56,182 nt of DNA from positions 1 to 56,182 of the forward strand of contig JACRAM010000066.1 of the NCBI GenBank assembly GCA_016213405.1, read 5' to 3'. Position 1 is the stretch's first letter, and each line of letters begins with the position of its first letter. The stretch comes from Bacteroidota bacterium (lineage in GTDB: Bacteria; Bacteroidota; Bacteroidia; Palsa-948). Positions 32,187-42,234 of the stretch are shown in pieces. The position numbers and the translations under genes were made by a program. The notes beneath the pieces were generated by a model, which did not search any database, had not been told where the DNA came from, and was given only the letters and a program-made list of their open reading frames with translations.

Positions 32187-33299
32187 TTACAAATTCATTC
32201 TAACTCCAATGCTGTGTGTTCCGTCAAACGGTGATGTGGCGCGATACGAATAATCCAGCCCGAATGTTGAACCCTTTTCTTTGTTAAGAGGCAGTTCGAT
32301 GGTGAAACCGGCACTGAGCCCTTTTTGCGCTGTAGTGCGGTAGTTGTCTTTTGTATCATCATCGGTGCCGATTCCTTTTTCAAAGCCGTATCCTGCGCGA
32401 AGCATAAGAAAAGATTTGAAACCGTATTCTACACCAAGTCTGAATTCATCTTTGGTGAATGAATTGGAAATGAACGCCCCTGCTAAAGTGACTCTGTGCG
32501 TTTTATTTGCAGTATCTCCGCCTACATAATAATCGTAAGCACCGCCAATGTTTACCTGAGAGGGCAATTCAAATGACTCTGAGCGCTGGTCAACGGTCAT
32601 TGAAGAACCGGTTGTGGTTCCGTTATCAATCAAGGTGCGGAAAGAAAGCCCATCACCGGTGAATTGCATTTTGGGTCCTACATTTTTAAGTGAGATTCCG
32701 AAGTGAACATTGTTGCTTTTCCCGGCTACGTATTGAATGCCTGCATCCAATGCCATTCCCCCCGCCCTTGCATCCGGAATCTGCTGGTTGATGACTCTTA
32801 CACACATGCCGCCAAAAATATGGTCGGTGAATCCTTTTGCATAAGACAATCCGATATTCATAAAATTGATGGAATAAGTTCCTAAGCCACCCTCAGGCAA
32901 TTCAGTGGTAGTAACTTCCACATCGCCAAAGTTCATAGCAGCTATGCTAAGCGCCAATACGCCTGAGGCTCCGACTTTTTGAGAAAAGCCAAAAGCATTA
33001 ATATTAATGTCGCTTCCTTTCAGATAGTTGGTGCGGGCAAAAAGCAATTCTGTTTTTTTAGTAAAGGCAGTTCCTGCAACGTTCAGAAACTGTCCTTCTA
33101 AGCCACGAACACCAGCAATGTTTGCTCCCGCCCATCCTGAAGTTCTTGCCCATGGATTGATGAGCAGTTCGGGCGCTCCTGCCTGGCCGGAGCGATCCTG
33201 ATTTCCTGCAAATACATTTCCTGACAGGATGATGCCTGCAAGAACTGTTGTCAGAATCCCGAAACGAGTGGGGGACAAGTTTTTTGTTGTATGCTTCAT
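32187..33299 (-). CDS. PorV/PorQ-family outer-membrane barrel
   Basis: 370 residues. Signal peptide about 1-31 (ending VFAG) then a barrel starting with the family signature LLINPWARTSGWAGANIAG and GLEGQFLNVAGTAF. Repeated glycine-rich strands such as FGISLKNVGPKMQF and RAGYGFEKG and a terminal GTHSIGVRMNL follow. PorV proteins carry T9SS cargo to the attachment machinery, while relatives of unknown function sit next to large cargo genes. It is the last gene of the trio with the TonB receptor and the 1534-residue secreted protein, so it may serve that cargo specifically. Confidence 0.88.
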   Translation of the reverse strand: MKHTTKNLSPTRFGILTTVLAGIILSGNVFAGNQDRSGQAGAPELLINPWARTSGWAGANIAGVRGLEGQFLNVAGTAFTKKTELLFARTNYLKGSDININAFGFSQKVGASGVLALSIAAMNFGDVEVTTTELPEGGLGTYSINFMNIGLSYAKGFTDHIFGGMCVRVINQQIPDARAGGMALDAGIQYVAGKSNNVHFGISLKNVGPKMQFTGDGLSFRTLIDNGTTTGSSMTVDQRSESFELPSQVNIGGAYDYYVGGDTANKTHRVTLAGAFISNSFTKDEFRLGVEYGFKSFLMLRAGYGFEKGIGTDDDTKDNYRTTAQKGLSAGFTIELPLNKEKGSTFGLDYSYRATSPFDGTHSIGVRMNL

Positions 33300-33359
33300 A
33301 TTATAAAAGATTACACTGATTATTTTCTTGTTGTTGCTTTTCGTTTTTCGATGATTTGT

Positions 33360-36300
33360 TTAGAACGAATCAAGATCAATCGGCCGCATGATGCCAAACC
33401 ATTTAACTATTTTCTCGCCTACATCGGGAACTTCCACATGAATGATGTAAACACCGCTTGCTATGGGAATGCCGGCAGTATTTTTCAAATCCCAATCCAG
33501 CGAGCCGTCATGAGTAGGTTCCGGGTTACCGTTGCTGTCATATCCATAGGGTTCATGATTGGTAACTTCTGCTGCTTTCTTGAATGTGCGAATAAGTGTT
33601 CCGCTCAAATTGTAAATTGATACTGTGCATTTTGCAGGCAGGTTGGTAATTTTAACGCGGTTATCCAACGAATTCTTTTCATACAAAGAATACGCATAAT
33701 AAGGATTAGGAACAACCTTGATGTAATCGAGCGCAGTAACCGGATCAAGTGCATCCGTATGATCTAATAGATGAGGTGCTTCCAAAACGCCCATGCTAAA
33801 CGTGTACATAGGGTAGTTGTTGTTTTGAGCAGCGGCTGTGTATGTAGAAATAACAGCTTTAGCGCCACTGGTCGCGCCTGTGATAGTATCTCCAACACTA
33901 AATGTACGAGAAGTGGATTTAATCCACATGGTGGAACTGTTAACGGTATCGATAACTCCCTTTGCAAGAGGATTTCCTCCTGTAACTGTTTCCTTGATGA
34001 ATGTCCCCGACAATGTGTTGTAACCAATTACTTCCTCATATGTGTCCCCATAAACAGTATCTGCAGTCGCAGGTACGCCAAGACTGTATGCAGGTGAATA
34101 TCCTTTTTTATACGGCTTGGCTACATGAAGGCGAACAGTGACATCGCTTTCGAGAATGCTGTGACCGGTTGCAAGAATCGGAATGTTCACCCACATAGCA
34201 TCTTTAAATACTTTTTTCTTAGGCGTGTCCGTTGGCTGCCCATTATTTATGCTTAACATAGAATCCATTTTGAATCCTGCATCATAGCGGGGAATGTTAA
34301 TATCATATACAGCGCCTGAACTTTTCTCACGGTTATGGCCAAAAACATATATGTAATGCATACCGCCCAATACGGGACCTGTTCCTGAAGCATCCCATGG
34401 ATTTGCCGCATATTTTACAGAAGTAGGATTCCATATCATGTCTCTGCCATTCTGCTCAAAGGTGGTATATGTAGAAACAACAGCAGTATCACCACCTGAT
34501 CCTGTGATGGTTTCTCCAATACTGAATGTACCTGTAATATTTTTAATTCTCATCGTAGTATCGTTATCGGTAACAATAACTCCCGTTGCACCGGAGGTCA
34601 TTCCTGTAACTATATCTGCGGCTTGAAATGTACCTCCTAACCCAAGCGTATCATAACTAATGGCTCCCACTGATTGCGTGAGTGCAGAGTTTTCTCCAAA
34701 GCAGACGTTGAGGCGTTCGCCAGTTTCCAGATTGACAGCATAACCGGGGAACCAGCCCATGCCCACAGTATCAATATAATTAGCATCACTTGGGTTGGTA
34801 GAAACAACGTTAGATGGATTTGTATTTCCGTTTTTATCTACTGATCTTGCTTTTCTCTTATCTAATTTTCGTTGTCCTCCTTCAGCAAATGCCACATCAT
34901 CGCAGATTTCAAGCACTACGCAGCGAGTCCATTTGGTTTTATCGCTTGTGAAAACCACATTTACGCTGGCAAGATCATACATTTTTGTTTGAGTCATCCA
35001 GTTGCTTTTCCAAGCGGGACCTCCGTAGTATTTTGCAGATGATAAAGGAGTGGTTTGACTGGTTGCACAAAGGCGGTAAGGCGCCCAGGTTCCTCCAATT
35101 ACTTTTTCGTAGTCTGATCCATCGTCATAGCCAACATAATCACCAGAAAAACCTGTGCCTGTTGCTGCACCAGAGCGTATCCAGTTGGTATAATCAGCAG
35201 TATCTCCATCGGCAAATCCTGTCAGCCAGCTATTTGATGACATGCTTGCATTTAAGAATCCATTATTTTTAGAATCCACAGAGCCGCAGTTGGCTATCTG
35301 TTCAATGGTAAGGGACAAGCCCCAGTTAGTAAACAAGTATTTTATGCCCGTTTTAATCACATGCTCTGAACTAATAGTAACACCAGTGGTATTGTTTTTT
35401 AATTTCCATTTTGAGTTTGCAATATTTACTGTAGTGGAAGCGGAAGTGCTATCCGGAATAAACCAAAGTGTGAAAGTAGTGCCGGCAGGTAAATTAACAT
35501 TAAGCGGGTCAATAACTTCAAAATCGCTTAACGGACCTTTTCCAGATTCGTACTCAGGTTTTTCATAAAGAGCATTATTGGGGTTTGTATAAGAGTAAAC
35601 ACCGCTTGCGAGTATGGAATCTACTGTGGCAGTTGTGAAGTCAAGCACATTACCTCCGTTTCCGTTTCCTTCAATGCGGGTAATTTTAACAGGAAGCGTG
35701 TCTCCATATTCGGTATGCATATCTGTATCGCCTGAACCGCTTACCGGAATGTGTGGTATGGCGGAATATAATTTTACATTTCTGCGCCCCTCCACATAAG
35801 GGAGGTTATAACCCGGAGGGTTACTTGGATCAGTAGTTAATTCCCCCTTGTTATATCCATAAGCAACCGCCATGTAGTAATAAGTTTTATGATTGATTAA
35901 GGTGGGATTGCCAGTGGCAAAAAGATCGGTTGTGATAGGAATGGAATGTATAAGACCACCATCGGTAGCTCCTTCATCCACCATTCCGTGCGGCTGCCAG
36001 TAATTGAGGGCCGGATCCTGTCCAATGTAGTAATTGACAATTTGAGTCACTCCATTATTTATATCATACACTCCGACAGGGCGCACTTTGTTGGGATCCC
36101 AGTTGCCATTGTTGCTGTGCAAATCGCCAGCACTTACTGTAGCATCTTTTAACTGGTATAATTTGTAACCCTCAAATATCCAGGCGGTATCTGAACCTGC
36201 AGTAATGTATGGATCTTTTTCTATTTGACCGGGAACGTACGGATAATTTTCCGCGTAATTATTAGAACCAAAGGGATTATAAAGATAAATCATCAACTTC

Positions 36301-37964
36301 TTGTCCAATTCCTGAATGGTTAATTCGGGAGCATCGGGTCCGTTAGTAATCTTGAAACAGTTGTCAAAGAGCGCCTGAGCTTTAGTGTCGGCAAATTTCA
36401 GAAGTTCAACAGACGCAGCGGCTCCGCCAGAAGTGGCTCTTGCCCATACCACACCAGTGGTAATTACATTAAGAGCGCCCGGCATCAGTGTGAAGGGACC
36501 TGCTGATTCAAGCATCCTGCGGTCGTCAGGAACGTTTCCGGCAGTTACTTCATCCCATGGGGGTAAAATAGGCGTAGTGGAGCAAGTTCCTCCAATTCCA
36601 AAATCATGTTTATCGGTTGATGGATTGCCAGGGAACATAAAAGAGCATGGTGTGGTTCCACCATATCCATTACCTCCATAAGTTACAGGAGTGCCGTCCT
36701 TCCATTTTCCGCTCAGATAGTTATACCAATCTTGGGGGACACCAGCAGCAGGCTCGCCAGTTACCGTAGCATTGTTATTATAGTAATGGAATCTTGACAT
36801 GAGGATTTGCTCGCAACCTTCATCCACTGTGCAATTTCGGTTGTTATCTTTTCCATCGCCAGCATCTGCAATCGGTCCGCGGAAAAAATCAATTCCTATG
36901 GCGGGCGGATTAAGACCATATCCCGGAGAGGTACAGGCAACCTCATCATTGTTATCTCCATTGTAAGTGTATCCGAATCCTTTTTCTACATTGCATCCAA
37001 CATAGTCATCGGTATAACAGCCAAGGTCGGCATCGCACCAAACTCCAAAATAAGTTTTGTTCAACTGAAATGTGGAGCGGTTGTAAATTCGGTAATTGTA
37101 GAACGTCATATTATTGACTTCATCATTTGTGGAGAAGCCGAATGCCTGTGCGCGAATCTCCAATCCGATGGGCGTGCCTCCTGTTGCACCGTGAATGTTA
37201 CCCATATCGTTAAACACCCACCAAAGTGATTGGTCTCCATATAACCCGTCATTAGGAATACAACCGGTAGATGTGCAGCCAACGCCTTTTATATCAAACC
37301 CGGGATAATCATACGGCTTTGTAATTCCATCTAATGCATCCACAAAAGTTAAAGTGGGGTCATATACGCCATCCATATTTCCGTCATAGAATGGTGCAAG
37401 ATATTTTGCCTGACCTATAGAAGTATTTCCATTTCCGGGCCAGTTAAGAATAACAGGGGTGGCGGGTGCAATACCGTTAGCAAAATCTTCCACTTCTTTT
37501 CGGGTGATTTTGTAGTGTTTGTCATATTGCGCGCAAACCAAATCATTAATTGATGCATTGCTGGTATCAAGCGGACCTGGCCAAAAGTCATTACCATTCT
37601 GCCGGTAATTTTGTGCGGCTACTTTCAGGTTATTGCCAGCATCAATCCCGCCAATCCACAGCGCTCCGGCAAAGATGGACATAACTCCTCCATTCTTTGG
37701 AATTTCATATTGCCCGTTGGCAAGGTCCCACCACATATCTCCACCGTTCAGGATACGTGCGCGAACATTGTTCACATCCAAATCGGTTTGCGCAGTTGCT
37801 GCCGCACAGGGAGCAGACAGGAAAATTGCAGGCGCTGGTTTAATAACCTTTCCGCTATTTACATTTTCTCGGGCTGACCCTTCGACCGCGCTCAGGGTGA
37901 CAAGGGAAGCAGTGATTGCTGCAATCAATGCGGGGATGATTAACAGGTTGCCTTTGTGTTTCAT
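33360..37964 (-). CDS. Giant secreted protein paired with a TonB receptor
   Basis: About 1534 residues from the ATG at 37964 (a frame from 37988 adds eight residues). The signal peptide contains the odd stretch LVTLSAVEGSA, encoded by a palindromic repeat. The N-terminal region (about 60-560) is a Trp/Gly-rich conserved block (MSIFAGALWIGGIDAGNNLK, DKHYKITRKEVEDF). Two similar 60-residue segments with TFSIGETITGSGGD and TFSVGDTITGATSG lie at about 1135 and 1355. The C-terminus is a FlgD-like Ig/sorting domain (VPNPYYAYSLYEKNSLDNRV ... SGVYIIHVEV). Fifty bases after the receptor gene, sixty before the PorV-like gene. Export by T9SS is inferred. Confidence 0.88.
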   Translation of the reverse strand: MKHKGNLLIIPALIAAITASLVTLSAVEGSARENVNSGKVIKPAPAIFLSAPCAAATAQTDLDVNNVRARILNGGDMWWDLANGQYEIPKNGGVMSIFAGALWIGGIDAGNNLKVAAQNYRQNGNDFWPGPLDTSNASINDLVCAQYDKHYKITRKEVEDFANGIAPATPVILNWPGNGNTSIGQAKYLAPFYDGNMDGVYDPTLTFVDALDGITKPYDYPGFDIKGVGCTSTGCIPNDGLYGDQSLWWVFNDMGNIHGATGGTPIGLEIRAQAFGFSTNDEVNNMTFYNYRIYNRSTFQLNKTYFGVWCDADLGCYTDDYVGCNVEKGFGYTYNGDNNDEVACTSPGYGLNPPAIGIDFFRGPIADAGDGKDNNRNCTVDEGCEQILMSRFHYYNNNATVTGEPAAGVPQDWYNYLSGKWKDGTPVTYGGNGYGGTTPCSFMFPGNPSTDKHDFGIGGTCSTTPILPPWDEVTAGNVPDDRRMLESAGPFTLMPGALNVITTGVVWARATSGGAAASVELLKFADTKAQALFDNCFKITNGPDAPELTIQELDKKLMIYLYNPFGSNNYAENYPYVPGQIEKDPYITAGSDTAWIFEGYKLYQLKDATVSAGDLHSNNGNWDPNKVRPVGVYDINNGVTQIVNYYIGQDPALNYWQPHGMVDEGATDGGLIHSIPITTDLFATGNPTLINHKTYYYMAVAYGYNKGELTTDPSNPPGYNLPYVEGRRNVKLYSAIPHIPVSGSGDTDMHTEYGDTLPVKITRIEGNGNGGNVLDFTTATVDSILASGVYSYTNPNNALYEKPEYESGKGPLSDFEVIDPLNVNLPAGTTFTLWFIPDSTSASTTVNIANSKWKLKNNTTGVTISSEHVIKTGIKYLFTNWGLSLTIEQIANCGSVDSKNNGFLNASMSSNSWLTGFADGDTADYTNWIRSGAATGTGFSGDYVGYDDGSDYEKVIGGTWAPYRLCATSQTTPLSSAKYYGGPAWKSNWMTQTKMYDLASVNVVFTSDKTKWTRCVVLEICDDVAFAEGGQRKLDKRKARSVDKNGNTNPSNVVSTNPSDANYIDTVGMGWFPGYAVNLETGERLNVCFGENSALTQSVGAISYDTLGLGGTFQAADIVTGMTSGATGVIVTDNDTTMRIKNITGTFSIGETITGSGGDTAVVSTYTTFEQNGRDMIWNPTSVKYAANPWDASGTGPVLGGMHYIYVFGHNREKSSGAVYDINIPRYDAGFKMDSMLSINNGQPTDTPKKKVFKDAMWVNIPILATGHSILESDVTVRLHVAKPYKKGYSPAYSLGVPATADTVYGDTYEEVIGYNTLSGTFIKETVTGGNPLAKGVIDTVNSSTMWIKSTSRTFSVGDTITGATSGAKAVISTYTAAAQNNNYPMYTFSMGVLEAPHLLDHTDALDPVTALDYIKVVPNPYYAYSLYEKNSLDNRVKITNLPAKCTVSIYNLSGTLIRTFKKAAEVTNHEPYGYDSNGNPEPTHDGSLDWDLKNTAGIPIASGVYIIHVEVPDVGEKIVKWFGIMRPIDLDSF
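37871..37902. repeat. Dispersed palindrome in signal-peptide codons
   Basis: GTCACCCTGAGCGCGGTCG followed by AAGGGTCAG on the minus strand, a well-spread intergenic repeat of this type, here in frame inside the signal peptide of the giant secreted protein and read as VTLSAVEGSA. Confidence 0.8.
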
Positions 37965-38014
37965 ATTTACAGTTATTTTAGAATTCATTTTTAATGTTCT
38001 TTATTCTATCTTCA

Positions 38015-41000
38015 TTAAAAGTCAAGTGTTATTCCTATGCGAATCCGTCTTGGAATGCTGTAATGTGTAGGATTAGCCATTTTTATATTATAAAGGTCTT
38101 TAAAGGATTGCGGGTCGGTAGCTGCCGCTATGCTGTTTTGATTTTCTGGCGCCTGAAGATAACCGTCATCCATTGGGTCTCCTGTGTAACGGTAGAGGTT
38201 CATTACATTTTGTGTATTGAGCACATTAAACACCAGCACATACACATTCAGATTGGATATTCTGGCTTTGTCTCCTTCTCCACCCCATTTGAGCGGAATG
38301 TTTTTGTCAAGGCGCAAATCAACGCGGTTCTGCCAGGGAAGATTAGAGCCGTTGATATTGCCTTTCAGGGAAGTGCGTTGATTAATAGTGAATAATACTG
38401 CGCTGCTGTTATCGCCATTGCCACTGGTTACATTTTTCTGTCGGGTATAGGGCAATCCTGATCCGGCACGAAACACAAGGTTGCCTCCAAAGTTTTCAAA
38501 AATCATCTTTGCCCATTTGGCGTTGGGACCGCGATAGTCCTTGCCGCTGCCAAAGCGATAATCGGCATTCAATACAATGGCATGGCGCTGGTCAAAATCC
38601 AACGGCATGGTGGTACGCAGGTTGGGCTGACCTGATTCAAGAATGCCACCGGCAGTGTTAGACGCTGAACCGGTTCCTTCTGCAAACTGCAGCGTATAGG
38701 AAGCAGTCATCTGAACGCCTCCTGTTCTGCGCAGGTCGTAAGCCACTGTAAATCCTTTTACAGTTCCGAAATCAATGTTGCCAAATGTATTGTATGATTT
38801 CGGGTATGCATCAATAAGTTTGATTTGTTGAATCATATCGCGCATTTCGCGGTAGAAGGCAGAAAGAGAGAGGGAAGAAGTTTGCCGTTCATCCAGCACC
38901 TGGGTAAAGCCCACTTCATAGTCGGTGGTGCGCTCAGGTTTCAGCCCTGGATTGTTAAGAAGTCCGCCTACTGTTTGTATATAAAGATAGTCGGTTGGGT
39001 CAAAACGAAGGTAAGCGGGCGGACGCTGGGCGAGTACATCATAATGCGCGAAGAAATTTGCCTTATCAGAAATGGGGAATGCAAATGCCACGCGGGGCAT
39101 AAATGTATTTTGTGCATCATACATTTTAAATACTTTATTCACTGCTGAGGAATCCAAAAATTTCTCATTTGGATATTTTAACATGGGCTGAATAGTTCCG
39201 GTAGAAGATGGCGTAGCAATCACAACATCCGGATCAGAAATGAGAACGCCCTGAGCATTGTACCACTGGTCTCCAGCGCGATAGCCAAGAACTGCAGTAG
39301 GATTTTTTGCGTCATCCACATATACTACAGCATCAGCAGGAAGATTGGCGGGATGACTGCTCATATTAGCAGGGAAAACAGATTTGTCTTCTGAAATAGT
39401 ATAGGCTTCATTAAGAAGATACTTATCTGCAAGCACCGGCTGATTGGCATTAAAGTGGTCTATGCGAATGCCCACATTTATTTTCATGTCTTTGATGTCA
39501 AACTTATCTTGTATATACCCTGCAGTATAAACGGGCTGAAAGGATGGAATAGTGCGAACATGATTGCCATCGCCATCTTTTTCCTTGTAGAAATTTTCCA
39601 GAGCAGCCATGTCAAATGCGGACTTGCCGGAAAGTTTCTCTCCTTTGTAATCATATCCATAATAAGTAACATAAGGAGATCCATCGTTAAGGAGTTCATC
39701 TGCGCTGAACATATCAATGGAATAAGTGCCGGGGTCATACGAATCAATATCAATCCATTTTTGATTATCAGTAATGCCAAGTTCTTTTCTCAATGATTTG
39801 TCAAACTGTGACTGAGATGCGAGATCAACAATATAAGGATGGGTATATACAGGATAGGCAGGATTAATAACGGAACCGCTTGTCAGCATAATAGAAGGGT
39901 CATTATTCTGAACAAGGAGGGTATCAAGTTGTGTAATCTGCTTGTTTGCTAATTGCCTCATCAAGCCCCATAGTCCGATTGGCGCTACTGACCAATATTT
40001 GTCATCTCTTTTTTCCCATTCAAAACCAACTTGTATTGCATGATTTTTTACATCGGCAGAAAAGTTGCCTGTTACACGAAGTTGGGAATTATCCATGTTG
40101 TAATAACCGTTGTACTGTCTTCCCGAATTATACCATATACCATATACATTACGCGGACGCTCTCCGTTTTGAAGACCATAACCCGCAGTAATGTCAGTAA
40201 GGGTTTTGGGGTTGCCTGGCACAAGGTCATAATATTGAGATGTGAAGTTAGAAGAGAGTGGGTTTAAATCTCCATAGGTACTTGTGGAAAAATCAACAAG
40301 TGTATCAGACCATGCAACTTGCTCATATATAGTATCCATACCTGGCGCTGCAGTTGTATCTATCACTTTAGAATACAGAGGTACCTTGTGGGTGATAAAT
40401 TGTCCGATATAGCCATAATTAAACAATTTGTCTTTATGAGTATCATCTTGTCTTGTTTGTTTGAATTTGGTATAATCAACCTGCAGGGTGTAGTATGCAT
40501 TTTGAATCAGAGAAGTTGATTTATCATCCTTTGAAACAGCATGACCGAGTTTATGAGTCAGCTTTCCATACACCCTATTTGTATTATAAATATATTGCGG
40601 ATTGTTTGATGGATTAAGCAACGCGTATTCAAGTGTAAAGTCATGGTAATTTCCATAGTCCATAGAACCGCCAACTGTGAGTGTAATATTATTAGTTGCT
40701 TTAAAATCCAATTTTCCATCAAGTCGGAAGGAGTTCTTTTTCACATTCTGTCTGGCTTTAATATGCTCAAGATCACCCATTCTCAAATATTCTGAATTTA
40801 ATAATGTGCCGCCTGATTCAGAAAGTTTAAGAGGATTTTCTTCCAATTCTTTTAATTTATCGTCCTTTACTTTATATATGCCAACGGCAGATGGGCTAGG
40901 ATCTTTCTCAGAAGTTACTTCACCTGATAAAAAGAAACCAACCTTTGCATTTTTATTGCCCGCGCTGTCTTTCTTCGCCATCAACGGGCCGCCAATATTT

Positions 41001-41797
41001 AATCCTGCAAAGTTGTAGCCATAGGCATCTGTAAACTGTGAAGAAATTAATTCCACTCCGCCAAAATATTCCGGGCGAATACCTCCGCGCGTGGTAATGT
41101 TTATGACTCCGCCAGTAGCATCGCCATACTGTGCAGGAACCCCGCCTGTAATAACCGATACCTGCTCGATACTTGATTGTGGAAGCCCCGCAGTTCCGCG
41201 CACTTTCTGTCCGTCAATATAATAAACAGTGCCTGATAAATCACCTGCATTCACATCATTTTTGTTAGGATCAGTGGACCGTCCGCCTCTAACATTCAAC
41301 TTACTACCCTCATCTTTTTGAAACACGCCCGCAGTTGTTGCAGCAACTGAGTTAATGTTTTTAGAAGGCATCGCCTGAAATTCCTCGCGGGTAACTGTTC
41401 CGCCAGATTTTGTATCCGGGTCAATAAGAGGTTCGGTGTATTCTATCTTCACAAATTCAGGAAGTTCGCTTGAAGTGGTTTTTACCTTCATGTCCTGATA
41501 GGTGGTTTTATCACTTCCGATAATCAGCCCATCAATAATGAGGGTTTGAAATCCAACAGCAGCTGCCTTCAGGTCGTATTTCCCAGGGGGAAGGGGTTTG
41601 ATGGTGAAGTTGCCATCAATGTCGGCAATGGTTTTCGCCACCGCGTTTCCGCCTTGTTCCAGTTGAACGTTGGCAAAGGAAATGCCTTCTCCGTTTCCTT
41701 CATCCACCACTTTTCCTTTCAGGGTTCCTGATTGCGCCATGGCAACTGTGCCTGCGGTAAGTGCCACTAATAAAGCAGCGTAGAATTTTTTAAGCAT
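38015..41797 (-). CDS. TonB-dependent receptor with carboxypeptidase-regulatory domain
   Basis: 1260 residues. Signal peptide (1-21), carboxypeptidase-regulatory-like domain (about 25-110, LKGKVVDEGNGEGISFANVQL), plug (about 125-260, SVAATTAGVFQKDEGSKLNVRGGR, QVSVITGGVPAQYGDATGGVINI), then a 22-strand barrel to the final RRIRIGITLDF. Outer-membrane import of a large ligand, powered by TonB. Unlike SusC it has no SusD gene next door; the partners are a large secreted protein and a PorV-like barrel. The 437-base upstream region holds two promoter-like elements and a LytTR-type direct repeat, and the LytTR regulator gene is immediately beyond it. Confidence 0.92.
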   Translation of the reverse strand: MLKKFYAALLVALTAGTVAMAQSGTLKGKVVDEGNGEGISFANVQLEQGGNAVAKTIADIDGNFTIKPLPPGKYDLKAAAVGFQTLIIDGLIIGSDKTTYQDMKVKTTSSELPEFVKIEYTEPLIDPDTKSGGTVTREEFQAMPSKNINSVAATTAGVFQKDEGSKLNVRGGRSTDPNKNDVNAGDLSGTVYYIDGQKVRGTAGLPQSSIEQVSVITGGVPAQYGDATGGVINITTRGGIRPEYFGGVELISSQFTDAYGYNFAGLNIGGPLMAKKDSAGNKNAKVGFFLSGEVTSEKDPSPSAVGIYKVKDDKLKELEENPLKLSESGGTLLNSEYLRMGDLEHIKARQNVKKNSFRLDGKLDFKATNNITLTVGGSMDYGNYHDFTLEYALLNPSNNPQYIYNTNRVYGKLTHKLGHAVSKDDKSTSLIQNAYYTLQVDYTKFKQTRQDDTHKDKLFNYGYIGQFITHKVPLYSKVIDTTAAPGMDTIYEQVAWSDTLVDFSTSTYGDLNPLSSNFTSQYYDLVPGNPKTLTDITAGYGLQNGERPRNVYGIWYNSGRQYNGYYNMDNSQLRVTGNFSADVKNHAIQVGFEWEKRDDKYWSVAPIGLWGLMRQLANKQITQLDTLLVQNNDPSIMLTSGSVINPAYPVYTHPYIVDLASQSQFDKSLRKELGITDNQKWIDIDSYDPGTYSIDMFSADELLNDGSPYVTYYGYDYKGEKLSGKSAFDMAALENFYKEKDGDGNHVRTIPSFQPVYTAGYIQDKFDIKDMKINVGIRIDHFNANQPVLADKYLLNEAYTISEDKSVFPANMSSHPANLPADAVVYVDDAKNPTAVLGYRAGDQWYNAQGVLISDPDVVIATPSSTGTIQPMLKYPNEKFLDSSAVNKVFKMYDAQNTFMPRVAFAFPISDKANFFAHYDVLAQRPPAYLRFDPTDYLYIQTVGGLLNNPGLKPERTTDYEVGFTQVLDERQTSSLSLSAFYREMRDMIQQIKLIDAYPKSYNTFGNIDFGTVKGFTVAYDLRRTGGVQMTASYTLQFAEGTGSASNTAGGILESGQPNLRTTMPLDFDQRHAIVLNADYRFGSGKDYRGPNAKWAKMIFENFGGNLVFRAGSGLPYTRQKNVTSGNGDNSSAVLFTINQRTSLKGNINGSNLPWQNRVDLRLDKNIPLKWGGEGDKARISNLNVYVLVFNVLNTQNVMNLYRYTGDPMDDGYLQAPENQNSIAAATDPQSFKDLYNIKMANPTHYSIPRRIRIGITLDF

Positions 41798-41965
41798 ATT
41801 CTAAATGTTTAAAAGATTAAGTTCTGAAGTTTGTAAAAAAGTAAAATGCCCGCTATGAAAAAGGCATGGATTGAATATCTGGCGATTCAATTTCAATTCT
41901 AAAAAATTTGTGCCTTCTCGATCGGGGACATGGGGAAAGAGAATGGCGGTTAAATAAAGAGCGGG

Positions 41966-41998
41966 CAAATGTATAAATAAATAAATGTCATCACCAAA
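41966..41998 (-). promoter_or_regulatory. Bacteroidota promoter TTTG-N21-TACATTTG
   Basis: Full consensus on the minus strand: TTTG at 41998-41995, 21 bases, TACATTTG at 41973-41966. It would give a leader of about 160 bases for the TonB receptor operon. Confidence 0.7.
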
Positions 41999-42093
41999 TA
42001 TTTTTTTGGCTCCTTGGCGCGAAACGCGCCATTTCGCGCTCATTATATTTTTTTTTGAAGTTCCCATTGATGCAGCTTTTATTCTTTCACAAG

Positions 42094-42101
42094 CAAATGT
42101 A
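42094..42101 (-). promoter_or_regulatory. Second -7 element TACATTTG, activator-dependent position
   Basis: TACATTTG with no TTTG -33. A LytTR-type direct repeat begins 34 bases upstream, where a class II activator would sit. Leader would be about 290 bases. A perfect GGCGCG-AAA-CGCGCC hairpin (42016-42030) lies between the two promoters. Confidence 0.55.
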
Positions 42102-42135
42102 CGCTCCCTTTTCAGAAGTTGTTAGGGAAATTTAG

Positions 42136-42164
42136 TAAGTGGTAGGATTTTTTTAGTAAGTGGT
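42136..42164 (-). promoter_or_regulatory. LytTR-type direct repeat ACCACTTA-N13-ACCACTTA
   Basis: Two identical half-sites on the minus strand (42164-42157 and 42143-42136), start to start 21 bases. This matches the ACCRCTYA-N13-ACCRCTYA site of the LytTR regulator BtsR/YehT. The flanking 14-base word TACCACTTACTAAA is identical in both copies. It lies upstream of the TACATTTG at 42094 and directly downstream of the LytTR gene. Confidence 0.65.
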
Positions 42165-42234
42165 ATACTATCCAGAGCAATACCCCTACCTAAAGGGGAA
42201 AAAACCTCTTCAGGGATTCAGTATGACATTTTTT

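Noticed and set aside
42016-42030. GGCGCG-AAA-CGCGCC hairpin as a terminator of the LytTR gene
   Set aside because: No T run follows it on the minus strand, and a promoter element lies between it and the LytTR gene.
41801-42067. Minus-strand frame of 88 codons upstream of the TonB receptor
   Set aside because: It overlaps two promoter-like elements and a perfect hairpin and shows no coding pattern.
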